The notes under the pieces were generated by a model that did not search any database, was not told where the DNA came from, and saw only the letters and a list, made by a program, of their open reading frames with translations. DNA of 64,000 bases. Origin: Desulfobulbus rhabdoformis. GTDB taxonomy: Bacteria > Desulfobacterota > Desulfobulbia > Desulfobulbales > Desulfobulbaceae. Made by a program: the position numbers and the translations under genes. Shown here in pieces: positions 9,223 through 19,394 of the stretch. The stretch lies in the NCBI RefSeq assembly GCF_016919065.1, contig NZ_JAFFQA010000008.1, positions 1 to 64,000 on the forward strand, given 5' to 3'. Position 1 is the stretch's first letter. Each line of letters starts with the position of its first letter.

Positions 9223-9481
9223 AATTTTTCTCCTGCGGTTATTTTATTGTCCTTGTCTTTTCAGCATATTTCGAGCAAACCATCTATGGCAGCAGCTGAA
9301 CAGAGATTTGTCGCTTTAAAGCCTCTAATAATCATCTTTTTGGGTAAAAAAAATTATAGAGGAAAGTGCTTCGCTGTTCGCTCTCTCAATACATTATACG
9401 GATGCAGGCTACAAACAAGTATTGGTTATCCACTGTATCCAAAAACAACACGAAACGTACATCTTGTAAACAGGTGCGGAG

Positions 9482-10747
9482 ATGATCAACAAATTTGAAA
9501 TCTATATTACCCTGTTGTGCCTTGTCCTTATTGGAGGATGTAGGGCTGAGCCTGTAAAGACCATGCAGTTAGATCCAGATACTCCCTCACCTCAACGTTT
9601 TGTTGTTCAGGGAAACAGGGTCTTTGATCGAAACGCACCGCAGGCCCCCTGTTTCTTTAATGGTATAGGGTATTCCCCCTTTCTCCCAGGCGAGTCACCG
9701 GTTTTAGGGCAGCAGCCTGGAAATGATGGGCGATACGAACACCACCTCGCTTTGGTTAAAAAGATGCAGGCCAACTACCTTCACGTTTTTCCGCGCCTGA
9801 TGCCGGAGAGTTTTTTTCAGGCCCTGGATGACACCGACCTTGTATATGGACAGGATATCTGGGTTTGGGCCTATGAAGAAGATTTTTTGGCACCGGTTTT
9901 TCAAGAAAAAACCCTGAAGGATATAAAAGAGGTTATCGATCACACCTACCGGGTGGGGCGACCGGATCGGTTGGTGCTCTTCTCCATAGGGGATGAGTTG
10001 CAGGCAAAATGTATTGCCTCAACGGATCGACTGCATCCTGAAGTACGGAATTTTGAGGGGAAATACCTGCATCTGCAAAACCGGACCCCCACGGAGATTG
10101 CGCTGGCACGTTTGGTGGATGCTGCCATGGAATATGAGATCAACACCTATGGCCAGCGGCATCTCTACTGTCATACCAGCTGGACCCATGTAGGACCATT
10201 GGCGGAGCGTGATGATCTTGAAGTCAGCCAGGCAAGTGTTTTGGTGCCCGATATGGGGGATCTGATTTGCCTGAATGTGTATACCTATGCCAATGGCGTT
10301 AAAACATCCAAACCTGGGAGCGTCACCAAAACCACGTATCAAGGTTATATAGAGGAGCTTGCAGAAAAGTTTCAGCAACCACTGTTTATAACACAGGTAG
10401 GGCTTTCGACCTCACCCATTGCTCCCCGGGAGGATATTCCCGGGTTTGGGGGGAACAGTGTCCAAGCAGTGAAAAAGGTACTTACAGGAGTCTGGAATGA
10501 CCTGCAGACAGCCCGAGGCAAGGAGAAGTTTTGTGGAATGAATTTTTTTGAATTTCAGGATGAATGGTGGAAAAGCGCCAAACCTCCGCAGGGAGCACTC
10601 AAACAGGATGCCCAGGATCCTGAGCAGTGGTTTGGACTGTATCGTGTTGATGTCGATGGCAGCCTTCACCCCAAGGGAGATCTGCCCGAGGTAGTGAAGC
10701 AGCTTTTTAAAAACTCACCCGAACCCGTAACGGCGCGTGATCGGTGA
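9482..10747 (+). CDS. lipoprotein with a glycosidase-like TIM-barrel domain
   Basis: A 421-aa protein with a lipoprotein signal peptide (hydrophobic stretch then LIGGC, lipidated Cys20). The rest resembles a glycoside-hydrolase-superfamily barrel: an FNGIGYSPF motif early, then a LVLFSIGDELQ strand whose Glu sits where the acid/base of clan A enzymes lies, and later PLFITQVGLS, a strand-end position normally holding a nucleophile but here without an obvious Glu. FFEFQDEWW near residue 360 is typical of the last barrel strand. Enzymatic activity is therefore plausible but not certain. It has no operon partner; the next gene is convergent. Confidence 0.65.
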   Translation: MINKFEIYITLLCLVLIGGCRAEPVKTMQLDPDTPSPQRFVVQGNRVFDRNAPQAPCFFNGIGYSPFLPGESPVLGQQPGNDGRYEHHLALVKKMQANYLHVFPRLMPESFFQALDDTDLVYGQDIWVWAYEEDFLAPVFQEKTLKDIKEVIDHTYRVGRPDRLVLFSIGDELQAKCIASTDRLHPEVRNFEGKYLHLQNRTPTEIALARLVDAAMEYEINTYGQRHLYCHTSWTHVGPLAERDDLEVSQASVLVPDMGDLICLNVYTYANGVKTSKPGSVTKTTYQGYIEELAEKFQQPLFITQVGLSTSPIAPREDIPGFGGNSVQAVKKVLTGVWNDLQTARGKEKFCGMNFFEFQDEWWKSAKPPQGALKQDAQDPEQWFGLYRVDVDGSLHPKGDLPEVVKQLFKNSPEPVTARDR

Positions 10748-10833
10748 ACCGTCAATCAACTTGAATAAACGCGGATCTATGTATAATCACATTCCCTGTT
10801 CAGCTCGCCCCACAGTCGCGGATTGAGGGCTCA

Positions 10834-10873
10834 ATAAAAACTGCAGACCGTGGAACGTTCCTCCGGCCTGCAG
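10834..10873 (-). terminator. rho-independent terminator after the chemoreceptor gene
   Basis: On the minus strand a strong stem runs from CTGCAGGCCGG to a matching arm ending CTGCAG, followed by TTTTT. It lies about 20 nt past the chemoreceptor stop codon. Confidence 0.8.
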
Positions 10874-10891
10874 TAATCGTTGATTCTCTCC

Positions 10892-12619
10892 TTATATCTT
10901 AAAACGGCTGACAATCGTCGTGAGTTCTGTGGCCAGATTTTGCAGTTGCTCCGCCTGTTGCCGCATCTGGTCACTGGAGACGGTGATCTCTTCCGCTGCA
11001 CCGCTTACTTTCTGAATATCTTGAGCTATGTTTTCAGCCACGTTAGAGCTGTGATTGACACTTTCATTGATATCTCCCAAGCCTTTAGAAACTGAATCAA
11101 TGCTGTTGGCTATTTCCCCTGTGGCCGCGCTCTGTTCTTCAACCGCAAAGGTGATAGTGCTGACCAGTTCACTGACCTGGTGGATAATTGAGGAGATTCC
11201 TTCGATTTCCCCCACCGTCATTTCGGTGGTGGACTGCATATCGCTGATCTGATTTTTGATATGTTGGGTTGCCTCCGCCGTTTGTTTGGCCAACTCTTTA
11301 ATTTCGTTGGCAACAACAGCAAAGCCTTTGCCAGATTCACCGGCCCGCGCCGCTTCGATAGTGGCGTTGAGCGCTAGAAGATTGGTCTGTTCGGAAATAT
11401 CAGTAATGGTTTCCGTGACCTTGCCAATGGCGTCTGCAGCCTCGCCCAGTTCACCCATGCGTTTGGATGCCTTGGTTGCCTGTTCCACGGCCTCTTCGGT
11501 GATGGCATTGGCCTTTTCAGCATTGGAGGCAATATTGGTAATGGTACCTGTCATCTCCTGGGCCACCTCGGCCACCATGGCTGTATTGCTTGACGAGTCA
11601 TCCATGGTTAGCGCAACCATTTTCAGGTTATCACTCATCTCACCTGTTCCGTGGGCTACGTTTGAGGCAATGGAGGCCGTTTCATTGGAACTGGAGTTGA
11701 TCGAAGTGGAAAGGTCAGTCAGCGAGTGGGCTGATGTGTTGACCTCTGCTGCCTCTTCTGCGATTTTTTGGATCATTTTCTGCAGTTTGCCTAAAAAGGT
11801 GTTGAACAGGGTTCCGAGTTCTCCCAGTTCATCCCTGGAATCAACGCTAATGCGTTTGGTCAGATCGCCCTCGCCCTCAGCAACATCTCGAAAGCTGGTA
11901 ATGAGGTTTTTCAAGCCGCTGCTGATCCCCCAGGCAACAATAAAACAGAACACGACAATGGAGAGAAAGATGGCTCCTGCAATCAGTTCCATGTGCATGG
12001 TCTTTTTAGCGGCAATCCGAGTCATCTCCTGATGGAGTTGGTTTTTTGTCTGCTCGATATTATCAATGTAGATTCCGGTCCCCACCCACATGTCCAGTCC
12101 TGGAATCATTTCAGCGTAGCTGATCTTCGGCGTATCGCCAGCACCGGGTTTGGGCCAGATATAGCTAACGTAACCACCTCCCGAACGGGCCTTCTTGTCA
12201 AGCTCTCGAATGACATAGACACCGTTTTTATCCTTTAAATTTCCCAGGTCCTTTCCCTGTGCCTCTTCCTTAACTGGAAAAGCAATATTGACATGACCTT
12301 TATAAATGAAAAAGTAACCGGAGCGGTCGTTTTCGTATCGGGCTGATTTAACCATGGCCCGCAACAGTTCGTTAATTTTTTCTGTATTTTTCAGGCCCGA
12401 TTTTTTTACTGCCTCGGATAAGGCAATCGCCATGGCATGACTGGAAACCTTGACTTTGGCTTTTTGTCCCTCCATCATCACCTCTGAAGTAGCCTCGGTA
12501 CCAAGATCCCGAATAGTATTAGCCGTACTGGTGATGTAAAATGCCATCACCAAAAACAAGACAACGATGCCCAAAAGAATAAGAAGAATTCTGGTTCTAA
12601 TCCGTATCTGTTGCAGCAT
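10892..12619 (-). CDS. methyl-accepting chemotaxis protein with single Cache sensor
   Basis: About 575 aa. The start MLQQIRIR at 12619 is preferred (TTGAGG just upstream); a TTG start at 12682 would add 21 residues. Domains in order: transmembrane helix (about 10-32), a periplasmic single-Cache sensor with [14 protein letters not shown] and [13 protein letters not shown] motifs, a second transmembrane helix (about 200-220), HAMP, and a long methyl-accepting signalling coiled coil. The hairpin tip has the conserved [20 protein letters not shown] core. It should bind a small ligand, likely a carboxylate, and control CheA. The sensor is related in type to that of the HD-GYP protein at 30877-32649. 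Confidence 0.92.
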   Translation of the reverse strand: MLQQIRIRTRILLILLGIVVLFLVMAFYITSTANTIRDLGTEATSEVMMEGQKAKVKVSSHAMAIALSEAVKKSGLKNTEKINELLRAMVKSARYENDRSGYFFIYKGHVNIAFPVKEEAQGKDLGNLKDKNGVYVIRELDKKARSGGGYVSYIWPKPGAGDTPKISYAEMIPGLDMWVGTGIYIDNIEQTKNQLHQEMTRIAAKKTMHMELIAGAIFLSIVVFCFIVAWGISSGLKNLITSFRDVAEGEGDLTKRISVDSRDELGELGTLFNTFLGKLQKMIQKIAEEAAEVNTSAHSLTDLSTSINSSSNETASIASNVAHGTGEMSDNLKMVALTMDDSSSNTAMVAEVAQEMTGTITNIASNAEKANAITEEAVEQATKASKRMGELGEAADAIGKVTETITDISEQTNLLALNATIEAARAGESGKGFAVVANEIKELAKQTAEATQHIKNQISDMQSTTEMTVGEIEGISSIIHQVSELVSTITFAVEEQSAATGEIANSIDSVSKGLGDINESVNHSSNVAENIAQDIQKVSGAAEEITVSSDQMRQQAEQLQNLATELTTIVSRFKI

Positions 12620-13059
12620 ATACAAGAGCCTCAAGAGAATGAAAGGAGAGAAAGAAAACCATCTTTTTGTCTGTTTTCTCAATTAATTGCTAGAGGGTAT
12701 TGAAATATATTATAGGCCTGATGGGAAAAGACTGTCCAGTAATGGTTCTGTTATTTGTGAATCTTTATCGCATTCATGCGTTGAAAATGATATGGGGCAA
12801 AATTACCCAGTCGGTAGGTCCTGTTTACAAAAATGAATGTTTCGTGAAGAAATGAAGACACCGTAGGACTTTTTGCGCCCCTGTCTCAGTTTTTTTAGGT
12901 GTTAATTTTTTTGATGCTTGACACCTGCCTGAAATGGCTGTTTATTTAGGATCTTCGAATTTGGGAGGTTCCAATCCTCCGCATTTCTTCTACCTGTGCA
13001 GGATTACTTCACTCTTGGCACAGGCCAGGTAACCTCCACAACAGTACAGGCAAATAGAT
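12620..13059. other. intergenic region upstream of the kor-hdr cluster
   Basis: About 440 bp between divergent transcription units. It should hold the promoters of both the chemoreceptor and the korD operon. There is no gene of its own. Confidence 0.5.
12918..12948 (+). promoter_or_regulatory. possible sigma-70 promoter for the kor-hdr cluster
   Basis: TTGACA at 12918-12923 and TATTTA at 12943-12948 are spaced by 19 nt, a little long. The position, ~110 nt before korD, fits. No operator could be recognised. Confidence 0.35.
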
Positions 13060-13332
13060 ATGGCTTTTTGGCGAGTACCTCTTGATACCCAGGAGATACA
13101 GGTCACTCTGGGAACAGTGTGTATTATTGATGATCGGTGTAAAGGCTGCGGCTACTGCATTGAATTCTGCCCCAAGGACATCCTGCAATTTTCTGAGAAA
13201 TTTAATCGTAAAGGCTATCATCCACCCATCGTCACCAAAGAGGGTGAATGTGTCAACTGCCACTACTGCGAGATTATTTGCCCTGAATTTGCCATCTTTT
13301 CGGTGGAATCAGAGCCCGCAGAGACTAAGTAA
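13060..13332 (+). CDS. korD: 2-oxoacid:ferredoxin oxidoreductase, delta (ferredoxin) subunit
   Basis: A 90-aa protein with two [4Fe-4S] motifs: CKGCGYCIEFCP and CVNCHYCEIICP. It is the first gene of a Kor operon, followed by alpha, beta and gamma subunits. In the enzyme this subunit carries electrons from the thiamine-pyrophosphate site to external ferredoxin. The ribosome-binding site is weak (AGGCAAATAGAT before ATG). A paralogue with a longer N-terminus is at 56345-56683. Confidence 0.88.
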   Translation: MAFWRVPLDTQEIQVTLGTVCIIDDRCKGCGYCIEFCPKDILQFSEKFNRKGYHPPIVTKEGECVNCHYCEIICPEFAIFSVESEPAETK

Positions 13333-13356
13333 CTTTTTCTATATGTGAGCTTGTTT

Positions 13357-14502
13357 ATGAAACCAGCTGTTCTCACCGGCGAACATTATATCACTGGCGA
13401 TGTCGCCTGCGCCGAAGGTGCCATTGCTGCCGGGTGCAAATTTTTCGGCGCCTATCCCATCACCCCCGCCACGGAAATAGCGGAGCACATGGCTGCCCGT
13501 CTCCCCGATATTGGCGGCACCTTTATTCAGATGGAAGATGAAATCGCGGCCATCGCCTCTATCCTTGGTGCAGCCTGGACCGGGGTAAAATCCATGACAG
13601 CCACCTCTGGCCCCGGTTTTTCCCTGATGATGGAAAACTTAGGCCTTGGAGTCTGTACCGAAACCCCCTGCGTTATAGTTAATGTCCAGCGTACCGGTCC
13701 TTCAACCGGACTCCCGACGCAAACAGGGCAGGGCGATATGATGCAGGCCCGCTGGGGATCCCACGGCGATTATGAGTTGATTGCTCTGGCACCTTCTTCT
13801 CCACAGGATTGTTTTTACCAAACCATCCGCGCCTTTAATCTCAGCGAGAAGTACCGGGTTCCTGTATTGGTTATGGCCGATGAGATCGTGGGCCACATGA
13901 GCGAGAAGGTCGTTATTCCGGAGGCCAAAAAGATTCAAGTGGTCGATCGCCCCAAACCAAGCGGGCGTAAAGACCGGTTCCATCTCTATGAGGCCGGGCC
14001 TAACGGTGTTGCGCCCATGCCTGCCATCGGTGATGGCTACAATGTCCATGTCACCGGCCTCACCCACGATGAACGTGGATACCCGGCCATGACCGTGGAA
14101 GCTCAGGAAGAGATGATGACCCGGATTAAGGGGAAAATCCGCAATAATCTCGATGACATCATCGAGACCGAATCCTACAAGATGGAAGATGCGGATATCG
14201 TTGTCGTCAGCTACGGGGTTTCTGTGCGCACCGGGCTTTCCGCCGTGGATCAGGCCCGCGCCAAAGGCTACAAGGTAGGTCTGCTCAGGCTGATTACGGT
14301 CTGGCCTTTTCCCGAGGAAATGATTCGTGAAATTGCCAAAAAAGTAAAAGGCTTTATCACCGTGGAAATCAATCTTGGCCAGGTCCACTACGAGGTGGAA
14401 CGCTGTGCCGGTGGTGATGCCAAAGCAGTGCTGGTCGGCAGCGCCGGCGGTAAGATTATTCATCCGGAAAAGGTTCTCGCCTGCATTCAGGAGGAGTTTT
14501 AA
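13357..14502 (+). CDS. korA: 2-oxoacid:ferredoxin oxidoreductase, alpha subunit (2-oxoglutarate type)
   Basis: About 381 aa. The start is ATG 13357, with GTG 13345 as the alternative. Family motifs: GCKFFGAYPITPATEIAEHM, FIQMEDEIAA, MTATSGPGFSLMMENLG, and TGPSTGLPTQTGQGDMMQAR followed by GSHGDYE. This is the KorA pattern rather than PorA or VorB. With KorB it forms the thiamine-dependent core that converts a 2-oxoacid (probably 2-oxoglutarate) and CoA to acyl-CoA and CO2, or the reverse in reductive metabolism. It lies 24 bp after korD and 3 bp before korB. Confidence 0.92.
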   Translation: MKPAVLTGEHYITGDVACAEGAIAAGCKFFGAYPITPATEIAEHMAARLPDIGGTFIQMEDEIAAIASILGAAWTGVKSMTATSGPGFSLMMENLGLGVCTETPCVIVNVQRTGPSTGLPTQTGQGDMMQARWGSHGDYELIALAPSSPQDCFYQTIRAFNLSEKYRVPVLVMADEIVGHMSEKVVIPEAKKIQVVDRPKPSGRKDRFHLYEAGPNGVAPMPAIGDGYNVHVTGLTHDERGYPAMTVEAQEEMMTRIKGKIRNNLDDIIETESYKMEDADIVVVSYGVSVRTGLSAVDQARAKGYKVGLLRLITVWPFPEEMIREIAKKVKGFITVEINLGQVHYEVERCAGGDAKAVLVGSAGGKIIHPEKVLACIQEEF

Positions 14503-14505
14503 GCC

Positions 14506-15354
14506 ATGACCACTAATCCTAAAAAACTGGCTAAGCCACCAGAGCATCCGCTTGACGACCTCATCCGCACCGAACGCATTCCCCATATTTGGTGTCCGGG
14601 CTGCGGTATCGGTACGGTGTTCTCTTCCTGCCTCTCCGCCATTAAGGCCACAGAACTTCCTTATAATCAGTTCACCATGGTTTCAGGAATTGGCTGTTCA
14701 GCCCGTGGCGCCGGTTATATCAAACTGGACTCCTTTCATACCACCCACGGTCGCGCCATTCCCTTTGCCAGCGGCATCAAAATGGCCAGACCGGATTTGA
14801 AGGTTATTGTCTTCTCCGGGGACGGTGACCTCTTTGCCATCGGTGGCAATCACTTCATCCATGCTGCCCGTCGCAACATGGATATGACCGTTATCTGTGT
14901 CAACAACCTCACCTATGGTATGACCGGTGGTCAGGTGGCTGCAACCACGCCCAATATGGCCAAGTCCACCACCACGCCGCTGGGTAACCCGGATTCGCCC
15001 TTCAATCTGCCACTTTTGGCCTATGCCGCCGGTGCCTCCTACGTTGCCCGCTGGACCATCCTCCAGACACGGGACCTGACCACGGCAATCAACGAGGCCA
15101 TCAACCATAAAGGGTTTTCCTTTATCGAGGTGCTTTCTCCCTGTCCGATCAACTATGGTCGCCGCAACAAGGAAAAACCCATCGATACCATGAAACTCTA
15201 CCAGGACCACACCATCATCAAGCATGGGGCCAATCCAGCTGAGGCGGATATCGATTTTGGCAAAGGCGTAGTGATCGGTAAGTTTATCCATATCGACAAG
15301 TCGACCTGTGATGATCGCTATACTGAAATGCACCGTCCCTGCATCGACGATTAA
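14506..15354 (+). CDS. korB: 2-oxoacid:ferredoxin oxidoreductase, beta (TPP-binding) subunit
   Basis: A 282-aa subunit. IWCPGCGIGTV at about residues 26-36 supplies the Fe-S/TPP region. GDGDLFAIGGNHFIHA, then VNNLTYGMTGGQ, is the Mg-TPP-binding motif. PCPINYGRRNKEKP is the Kor-type C-terminal signature. GGAGGAGTTTTAAGCC before the ATG is an excellent ribosome-binding site. It should pair with korA to form the catalytic heterodimer. Confidence 0.93.
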   Translation: MTTNPKKLAKPPEHPLDDLIRTERIPHIWCPGCGIGTVFSSCLSAIKATELPYNQFTMVSGIGCSARGAGYIKLDSFHTTHGRAIPFASGIKMARPDLKVIVFSGDGDLFAIGGNHFIHAARRNMDMTVICVNNLTYGMTGGQVAATTPNMAKSTTTPLGNPDSPFNLPLLAYAAGASYVARWTILQTRDLTTAINEAINHKGFSFIEVLSPCPINYGRRNKEKPIDTMKLYQDHTIIKHGANPAEADIDFGKGVVIGKFIHIDKSTCDDRYTEMHRPCIDD

Positions 15355-15399
15355 TCATCCTAACGCACTCTGATTTGCTCTTCGGGAAACATCACACTC

Positions 15400-15999
15400 A
15401 TGAGTACAAAAAAAGCACACAACCAGACTGAGATTATCGTCACCGGCTTCGGTGGGCAGGGGATCATCCTTGCCGGTCGAATCCTGGGTATGGCGGCCTC
15501 GCTTGTTGATAAGAAAGAATCGACCCTGGTGCAGGCCTATGGCCCTGAATCCCGCGGTGGTGCCTGTAACGCCCAGGTTATTATCTCTGATACGCCGATT
15601 CACTATCCCTATGTCAATACCCCTAAAATCCTCGTGGCCATGTCCCAGGCGGGCTATGATAAATTTGCGCCTTTCCTGACTCCTGAGTCCATCCTTCTGG
15701 TGGATCAGGACCTGGTCAACCCCGAGGATGCGGTCTGCGACTCCTTTGCCATTCCGGCCACACGGATGGCTGAGAATCTGGGGAACAAGATGATGGCCAA
15801 TATTATCATGATTGGTTTTTGTACCGCCATCACCGGAGCGATCTCAGCCGATGCCGCCCAGGCAACCATTTCCACCTCTGTGCCCAAAGGGACTGAGGAG
15901 AAGAATATCAAAGCCTACTCCAAGGGCTATGATTACGGACGCTCCACCTTGAAAGGACGGGAAAAACGGGCTGCAGGTCAGACAGGAGTAATGGCATAA
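15400..15999 (+). CDS. korC: 2-oxoacid:ferredoxin oxidoreductase, gamma subunit
   Basis: A 199-aa protein starting near GFGGQGIILAGRILGMAA, the gamma-subunit hallmark, with YGPESRGGACNAQVI following. It contributes CoA binding and assembly in the Kor enzyme. Its stop codon shares one base with the ATG of the next gene (TAATG), so the large flavoprotein that follows is translationally coupled to the Kor enzyme. That coupling is the main reason to see kor and hdr genes as one system. Confidence 0.92.
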   Translation: MSTKKAHNQTEIIVTGFGGQGIILAGRILGMAASLVDKKESTLVQAYGPESRGGACNAQVIISDTPIHYPYVNTPKILVAMSQAGYDKFAPFLTPESILLVDQDLVNPEDAVCDSFAIPATRMAENLGNKMMANIIMIGFCTAITGAISADAAQATISTSVPKGTEEKNIKAYSKGYDYGRSTLKGREKRAAGQTGVMA

Positions 16000-18900
16000 T
16001 GAAACGACAAAAAGAACGCCTCTACCGGGTTATTGTCGCCGGAGCAACGCCTGAAGGCATTGCCGCAACCTGTAAACTGGGGGAACTGGGGATTCCGGTC
16101 ACCCTGGTGGACAATGCGCAGGATCTGGATCGCAAACTGGCTGCCGAGGAGTATCGTCTGCCCTCACGGGTGACCTTTAACACCGCCCATCGCCCCGGTT
16201 TGATGCGCATCATGCGCAACTCCTCCATTCGCACCATGCTGCCAGCGACGATAAGCTCGGTCAAGCATACAGCTCAGGGATTCAGTGTTCGCATCGATCC
16301 TGAGCAGACCTATGTCGACGCTGACCACTGTGCAAACTGCGGGAAGTGTGTTGCTGTCTGTCCGGTGGAACATCCTGATCTGGGTAAGGCCATGCGCTAT
16401 CACGCGCGCACCAGTCTGCCGGGGCGTCCCTATATCGATAAGCGCCAGCAGCCCCTCTGTCAGGAAAGCTGCCCGCTAGGCGTCAATGCCCAGGGCTACA
16501 TCGCTCTTGCTGCCCAAGGTAAGTACGATGAGGCACTTGCACTCATTCGGCGGGATAATGTGCTGCCAGGTATCTGTGGCCGCATCTGCACCCATCCCTG
16601 CGAGGAGGCCTGCCGCCGTGGCGGTGTGGATGATCCGGTTGCCATTCGGTCGATTAAACGCTTTCTTGCTGACTATGAAAGCGAGGATGGCAAACGTCGG
16701 GATGCAGCGGTGTACGCTTCAACTGCCGATATCGAACCAACCCGGCCCGAGAAAATAGCTGTGATCGGATCCGGTCCTGCAGGTATTGCTGCGGCTGCCG
16801 ACCTGGCCCGTAAGGGATACGGTGTTTCTATCCTGGAGAAGGAAGCCGAGTTTGGCGGCCTGCTTCGCTACGGTATCGGTGCCCACCGCCTGCCACGCGA
16901 GATACTCGAGCGTGAGTTGCAGTTTATTCAGATGCTCGGGGTTAACTTCATCCCTAACTCGCCGGTGGATCTCTCAACCGGTCTCACCAAGCTTAGTAAA
17001 GAATACAACGGAGTGGTTATTGCCACCGGAACCTGGCAGGATCGTCAACTCGGCTGTTCCGGAGAAGACCTTGAAGGGGTGGAGGGCTGCCTGTCTTTTC
17101 TGACCCGGAGCCAATGGGAAAACATTGAGACCATGAGCGGTAAGGTGGCTGTTGTCGGCGATGGCAACTCCGCCTTTGATCTTGCCCGTACGCTCACCCG
17201 TATGGGGGCCGAGGTCAGCATCATCTCCTGGTTTGGCGCTGAGCATATTCCTGCAGAGCCCGATGAGGTTCGTGAGGCCGTGGAAGAGGGGATCACCATT
17301 GTTGACGCCACCCAGGTCGTTGGCTTTGCCGGCAAAGGCAATACCTTTACCCATCTTGAATGCAAGGCCACCAAGCCCGGTCAGCCCGATGATCGCGGGA
17401 TGATCTGGCCGGTTGTCGATGAATCCAAAGAGGCCTTCACCCTGGAGTTTGACAAGGCCTTTGTTGCCATCGGCCAGGTTGGCGGGTTCACCCCCGAAAC
17501 CTTTGGCGATCTGATTGAGGTGAGTGAACGCGGTTTTATCGAGACCGATGACGACCTGCACACCAGTATGGCCAAAGTGTACGCGGCTGGAGATACGGTC
17601 TCTGGTCCATCCTCTGTGGTCAAAGCCATGGCTGCCGGACGCAGGGTCGCTCGCTCCATTCATTACGATCTGACCGGCGTCCGGGAAGAGTCACCGGTGA
17701 CTCGACCTGCAGACAGGGACTTTCGCAGCATCCCTGACGATCTTCCCAAGCTGCACCGCATCGCCATGCCTGAACGGCAGGTTGCCTCGCGTAAAACCAC
17801 CTTTGCCGAGGTGGCCCTGGGCTTTGATGAGCAGCAGGTAAGAGATGAGGCCAGCCGCTGCCTGCAGTGTGGTGTCTGCTCCGAGTGTATGCAGTGTGTC
17901 GAGGCCTGCGGCGCCCTGAAGGCCGTTAACCACGACCAGGAAAAAGAGGTTGTGGTTGAGCAATGTGGGGCCATTATTGTGGCTGACCCCACCCTCGCGC
18001 CTTCCATAAAAGGTGACGACATTATTCGTGCCTATGGGCCAAAGGCCGCCCGGCCCAATGTCAACGACATGATGGTTCGTGGTTTTGATGCTGCCGGTCG
18101 CGCCATGCTCTTACTGGGAGGTGCCTCCAATAAGCTCAAAGGTCATGGGCGCTCCGTCTCCATGCCTGATCCGGGACTTTCTCCCGATATGCGTATTGGT
18201 GTGTTTGTCTGCCGCTGTAACGATTCGCTGGGCTGGCTCGATGACATGAGCAATTATCTGGGACAACTTGCTGAGGGAAATCCAGATATAATCCATACCG
18301 AGATGCTCACCTCGGCCTGTGTTGAGGATGGCACCTCTGCCATTGTGCGTGCGGTTCGCGAAAAAGCCATCACCCGTGTTGTTTTGGCCTCCTGCGTCTG
18401 CTGCCCGCTTAACTTTGTCTGTTCGTCCTGTACGGATCAGCGCAGCCGCCTCAAGCATAACCTTTTCAACGGAACCGGTATAAGCCGATCCATGGTTGAG
18501 ACCTGCAATGTGCGCGGAGAAATTCTGCGTCTGGTCGAGTCCCAGCCGGAGCTCGCCTTTGAGCGGTTCAAGGGGCTGTTGCAACGCTCTATTAAACGAA
18601 CCTACGGTCTCAGACCGTTGCATGCCGTTGATCGGAACTACAACTTTGCAGCCGCTGTTATCGGCAACTCCCAGGCAACCATGACCAGTGCCTTGACTCT
18701 GGCCGACACCGATCACGAAGTCTTCCGTTTCGGTACCGAGGAGCAGCCGCTCAAGGATTTGGTCAAGCATCCCAATATACACAACTTTCCCGACTGGAAT
18801 GTAAAGGATATCAAGGGAACCATTGGCGATTTCCAAATCACCATCGAATCCGACGGGTACTCCCAGGTGCTGCGTACCGGTACCATTATCATGGGAGAGA

Positions 18901-19394
18901 AGGCCCGCCGACGAATCCCCTATACCCACCAGGAAGGCTTGCCGAGTCGCACCGTTGAACCGGTGATGCAAAAAGAGGGAGTCGTGGGGATTCCTTTTGC
19001 CTATCCCTGCGCCACCTCAGTCCCAGGGCTTTACCTGGCTGAGCCCTCTGGCATTAACGTCTCCAAGCTCAAAAAAGGGACCGCAGCAGCGGTTATGGTG
19101 GCTGCCGCCATTCCTCGAGGTCCACGTCAGGCCAAAGGGTTTACCGCAGCCATTGATAAGGTGCTCTGTCGGGGGTGTGGACGTTGTGCCAACGTCTGCC
19201 TTTACCATGCAGTCAGCCTGCAACCCAATGAGGTCGGTGGCTGGTATGCCCATGTCGACGAAGCCCTGTGTAAAGGCTGCGGCAACTGTCTCTCTGTCTG
19301 CCCCACGGGTGCGGCTGACAGCCCCTACCGTAACCGGGCCTACCTGACACAGGCCCTTGAGGAACTGCTCTCCAAGGACACTGTCCATGAATAA
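15999..19394 (+). CDS. large iron-sulfur flavoprotein: NfnB/GltD module fused to HdrA-like parts (HdrL-like)
   Basis: A 1131-aa multidomain protein. In order: a Rossmann-like start whose motif reads GATPEGIAA instead of GGGxxG; an Fe-S motif CANCGKCVAVCP at ~110; a GltD-type N-terminal Fe-S domain from CQESCP at ~154; an FAD motif IGSGPAGIAAA at ~258; an NAD(P)H motif VVGDGNSAFD at ~387; a second FAD contact YAAGDT; a Cys-rich linker CLQCGVCSECMQCVEAC at ~621; an HdrA N-terminal-like domain from GVFVCRC at ~734; a degenerate Rossmann segment; and two C-terminal [4Fe-4S] motifs, CRGCGRCANVC and CKGCGNCLSVCP. As I recall, proteins mixing HdrA and GltD parts in sulfate reducers have been called HdrL. 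The probable role is an electron hub linking NAD(P)H, ferredoxin and the following Hdr proteins. Confidence 0.85.
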   Translation: MKRQKERLYRVIVAGATPEGIAATCKLGELGIPVTLVDNAQDLDRKLAAEEYRLPSRVTFNTAHRPGLMRIMRNSSIRTMLPATISSVKHTAQGFSVRIDPEQTYVDADHCANCGKCVAVCPVEHPDLGKAMRYHARTSLPGRPYIDKRQQPLCQESCPLGVNAQGYIALAAQGKYDEALALIRRDNVLPGICGRICTHPCEEACRRGGVDDPVAIRSIKRFLADYESEDGKRRDAAVYASTADIEPTRPEKIAVIGSGPAGIAAAADLARKGYGVSILEKEAEFGGLLRYGIGAHRLPREILERELQFIQMLGVNFIPNSPVDLSTGLTKLSKEYNGVVIATGTWQDRQLGCSGEDLEGVEGCLSFLTRSQWENIETMSGKVAVVGDGNSAFDLARTLTRMGAEVSIISWFGAEHIPAEPDEVREAVEEGITIVDATQVVGFAGKGNTFTHLECKATKPGQPDDRGMIWPVVDESKEAFTLEFDKAFVAIGQVGGFTPETFGDLIEVSERGFIETDDDLHTSMAKVYAAGDTVSGPSSVVKAMAAGRRVARSIHYDLTGVREESPVTRPADRDFRSIPDDLPKLHRIAMPERQVASRKTTFAEVALGFDEQQVRDEASRCLQCGVCSECMQCVEACGALKAVNHDQEKEVVVEQCGAIIVADPTLAPSIKGDDIIRAYGPKAARPNVNDMMVRGFDAAGRAMLLLGGASNKLKGHGRSVSMPDPGLSPDMRIGVFVCRCNDSLGWLDDMSNYLGQLAEGNPDIIHTEMLTSACVEDGTSAIVRAVREKAITRVVLASCVCCPLNFVCSSCTDQRSRLKHNLFNGTGISRSMVETCNVRGEILRLVESQPELAFERFKGLLQRSIKRTYGLRPLHAVDRNYNFAAAVIGNSQATMTSALTLADTDHEVFRFGTEEQPLKDLVKHPNIHNFPDWNVKDIKGTIGDFQITIESDGYSQVLRTGTIIMGEKARRRIPYTHQEGLPSRTVEPVMQKEGVVGIPFAYPCATSVPGLYLAEPSGINVSKLKKGTAAAVMVAAAIPRGPRQAKGFTAAIDKVLCRGCGRCANVCLYHAVSLQPNEVGGWYAHVDEALCKGCGNCLSVCPTGAADSPYRNRAYLTQALEELLSKDTVHE

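Noticed and set aside
12964..12980. tRNA T-arm-like sequence GGAGGTTCCAATCCTCC
   Set aside because: The loop does not fit the tRNA consensus at its fourth base, and no acceptor, D or anticodon stems surround it.
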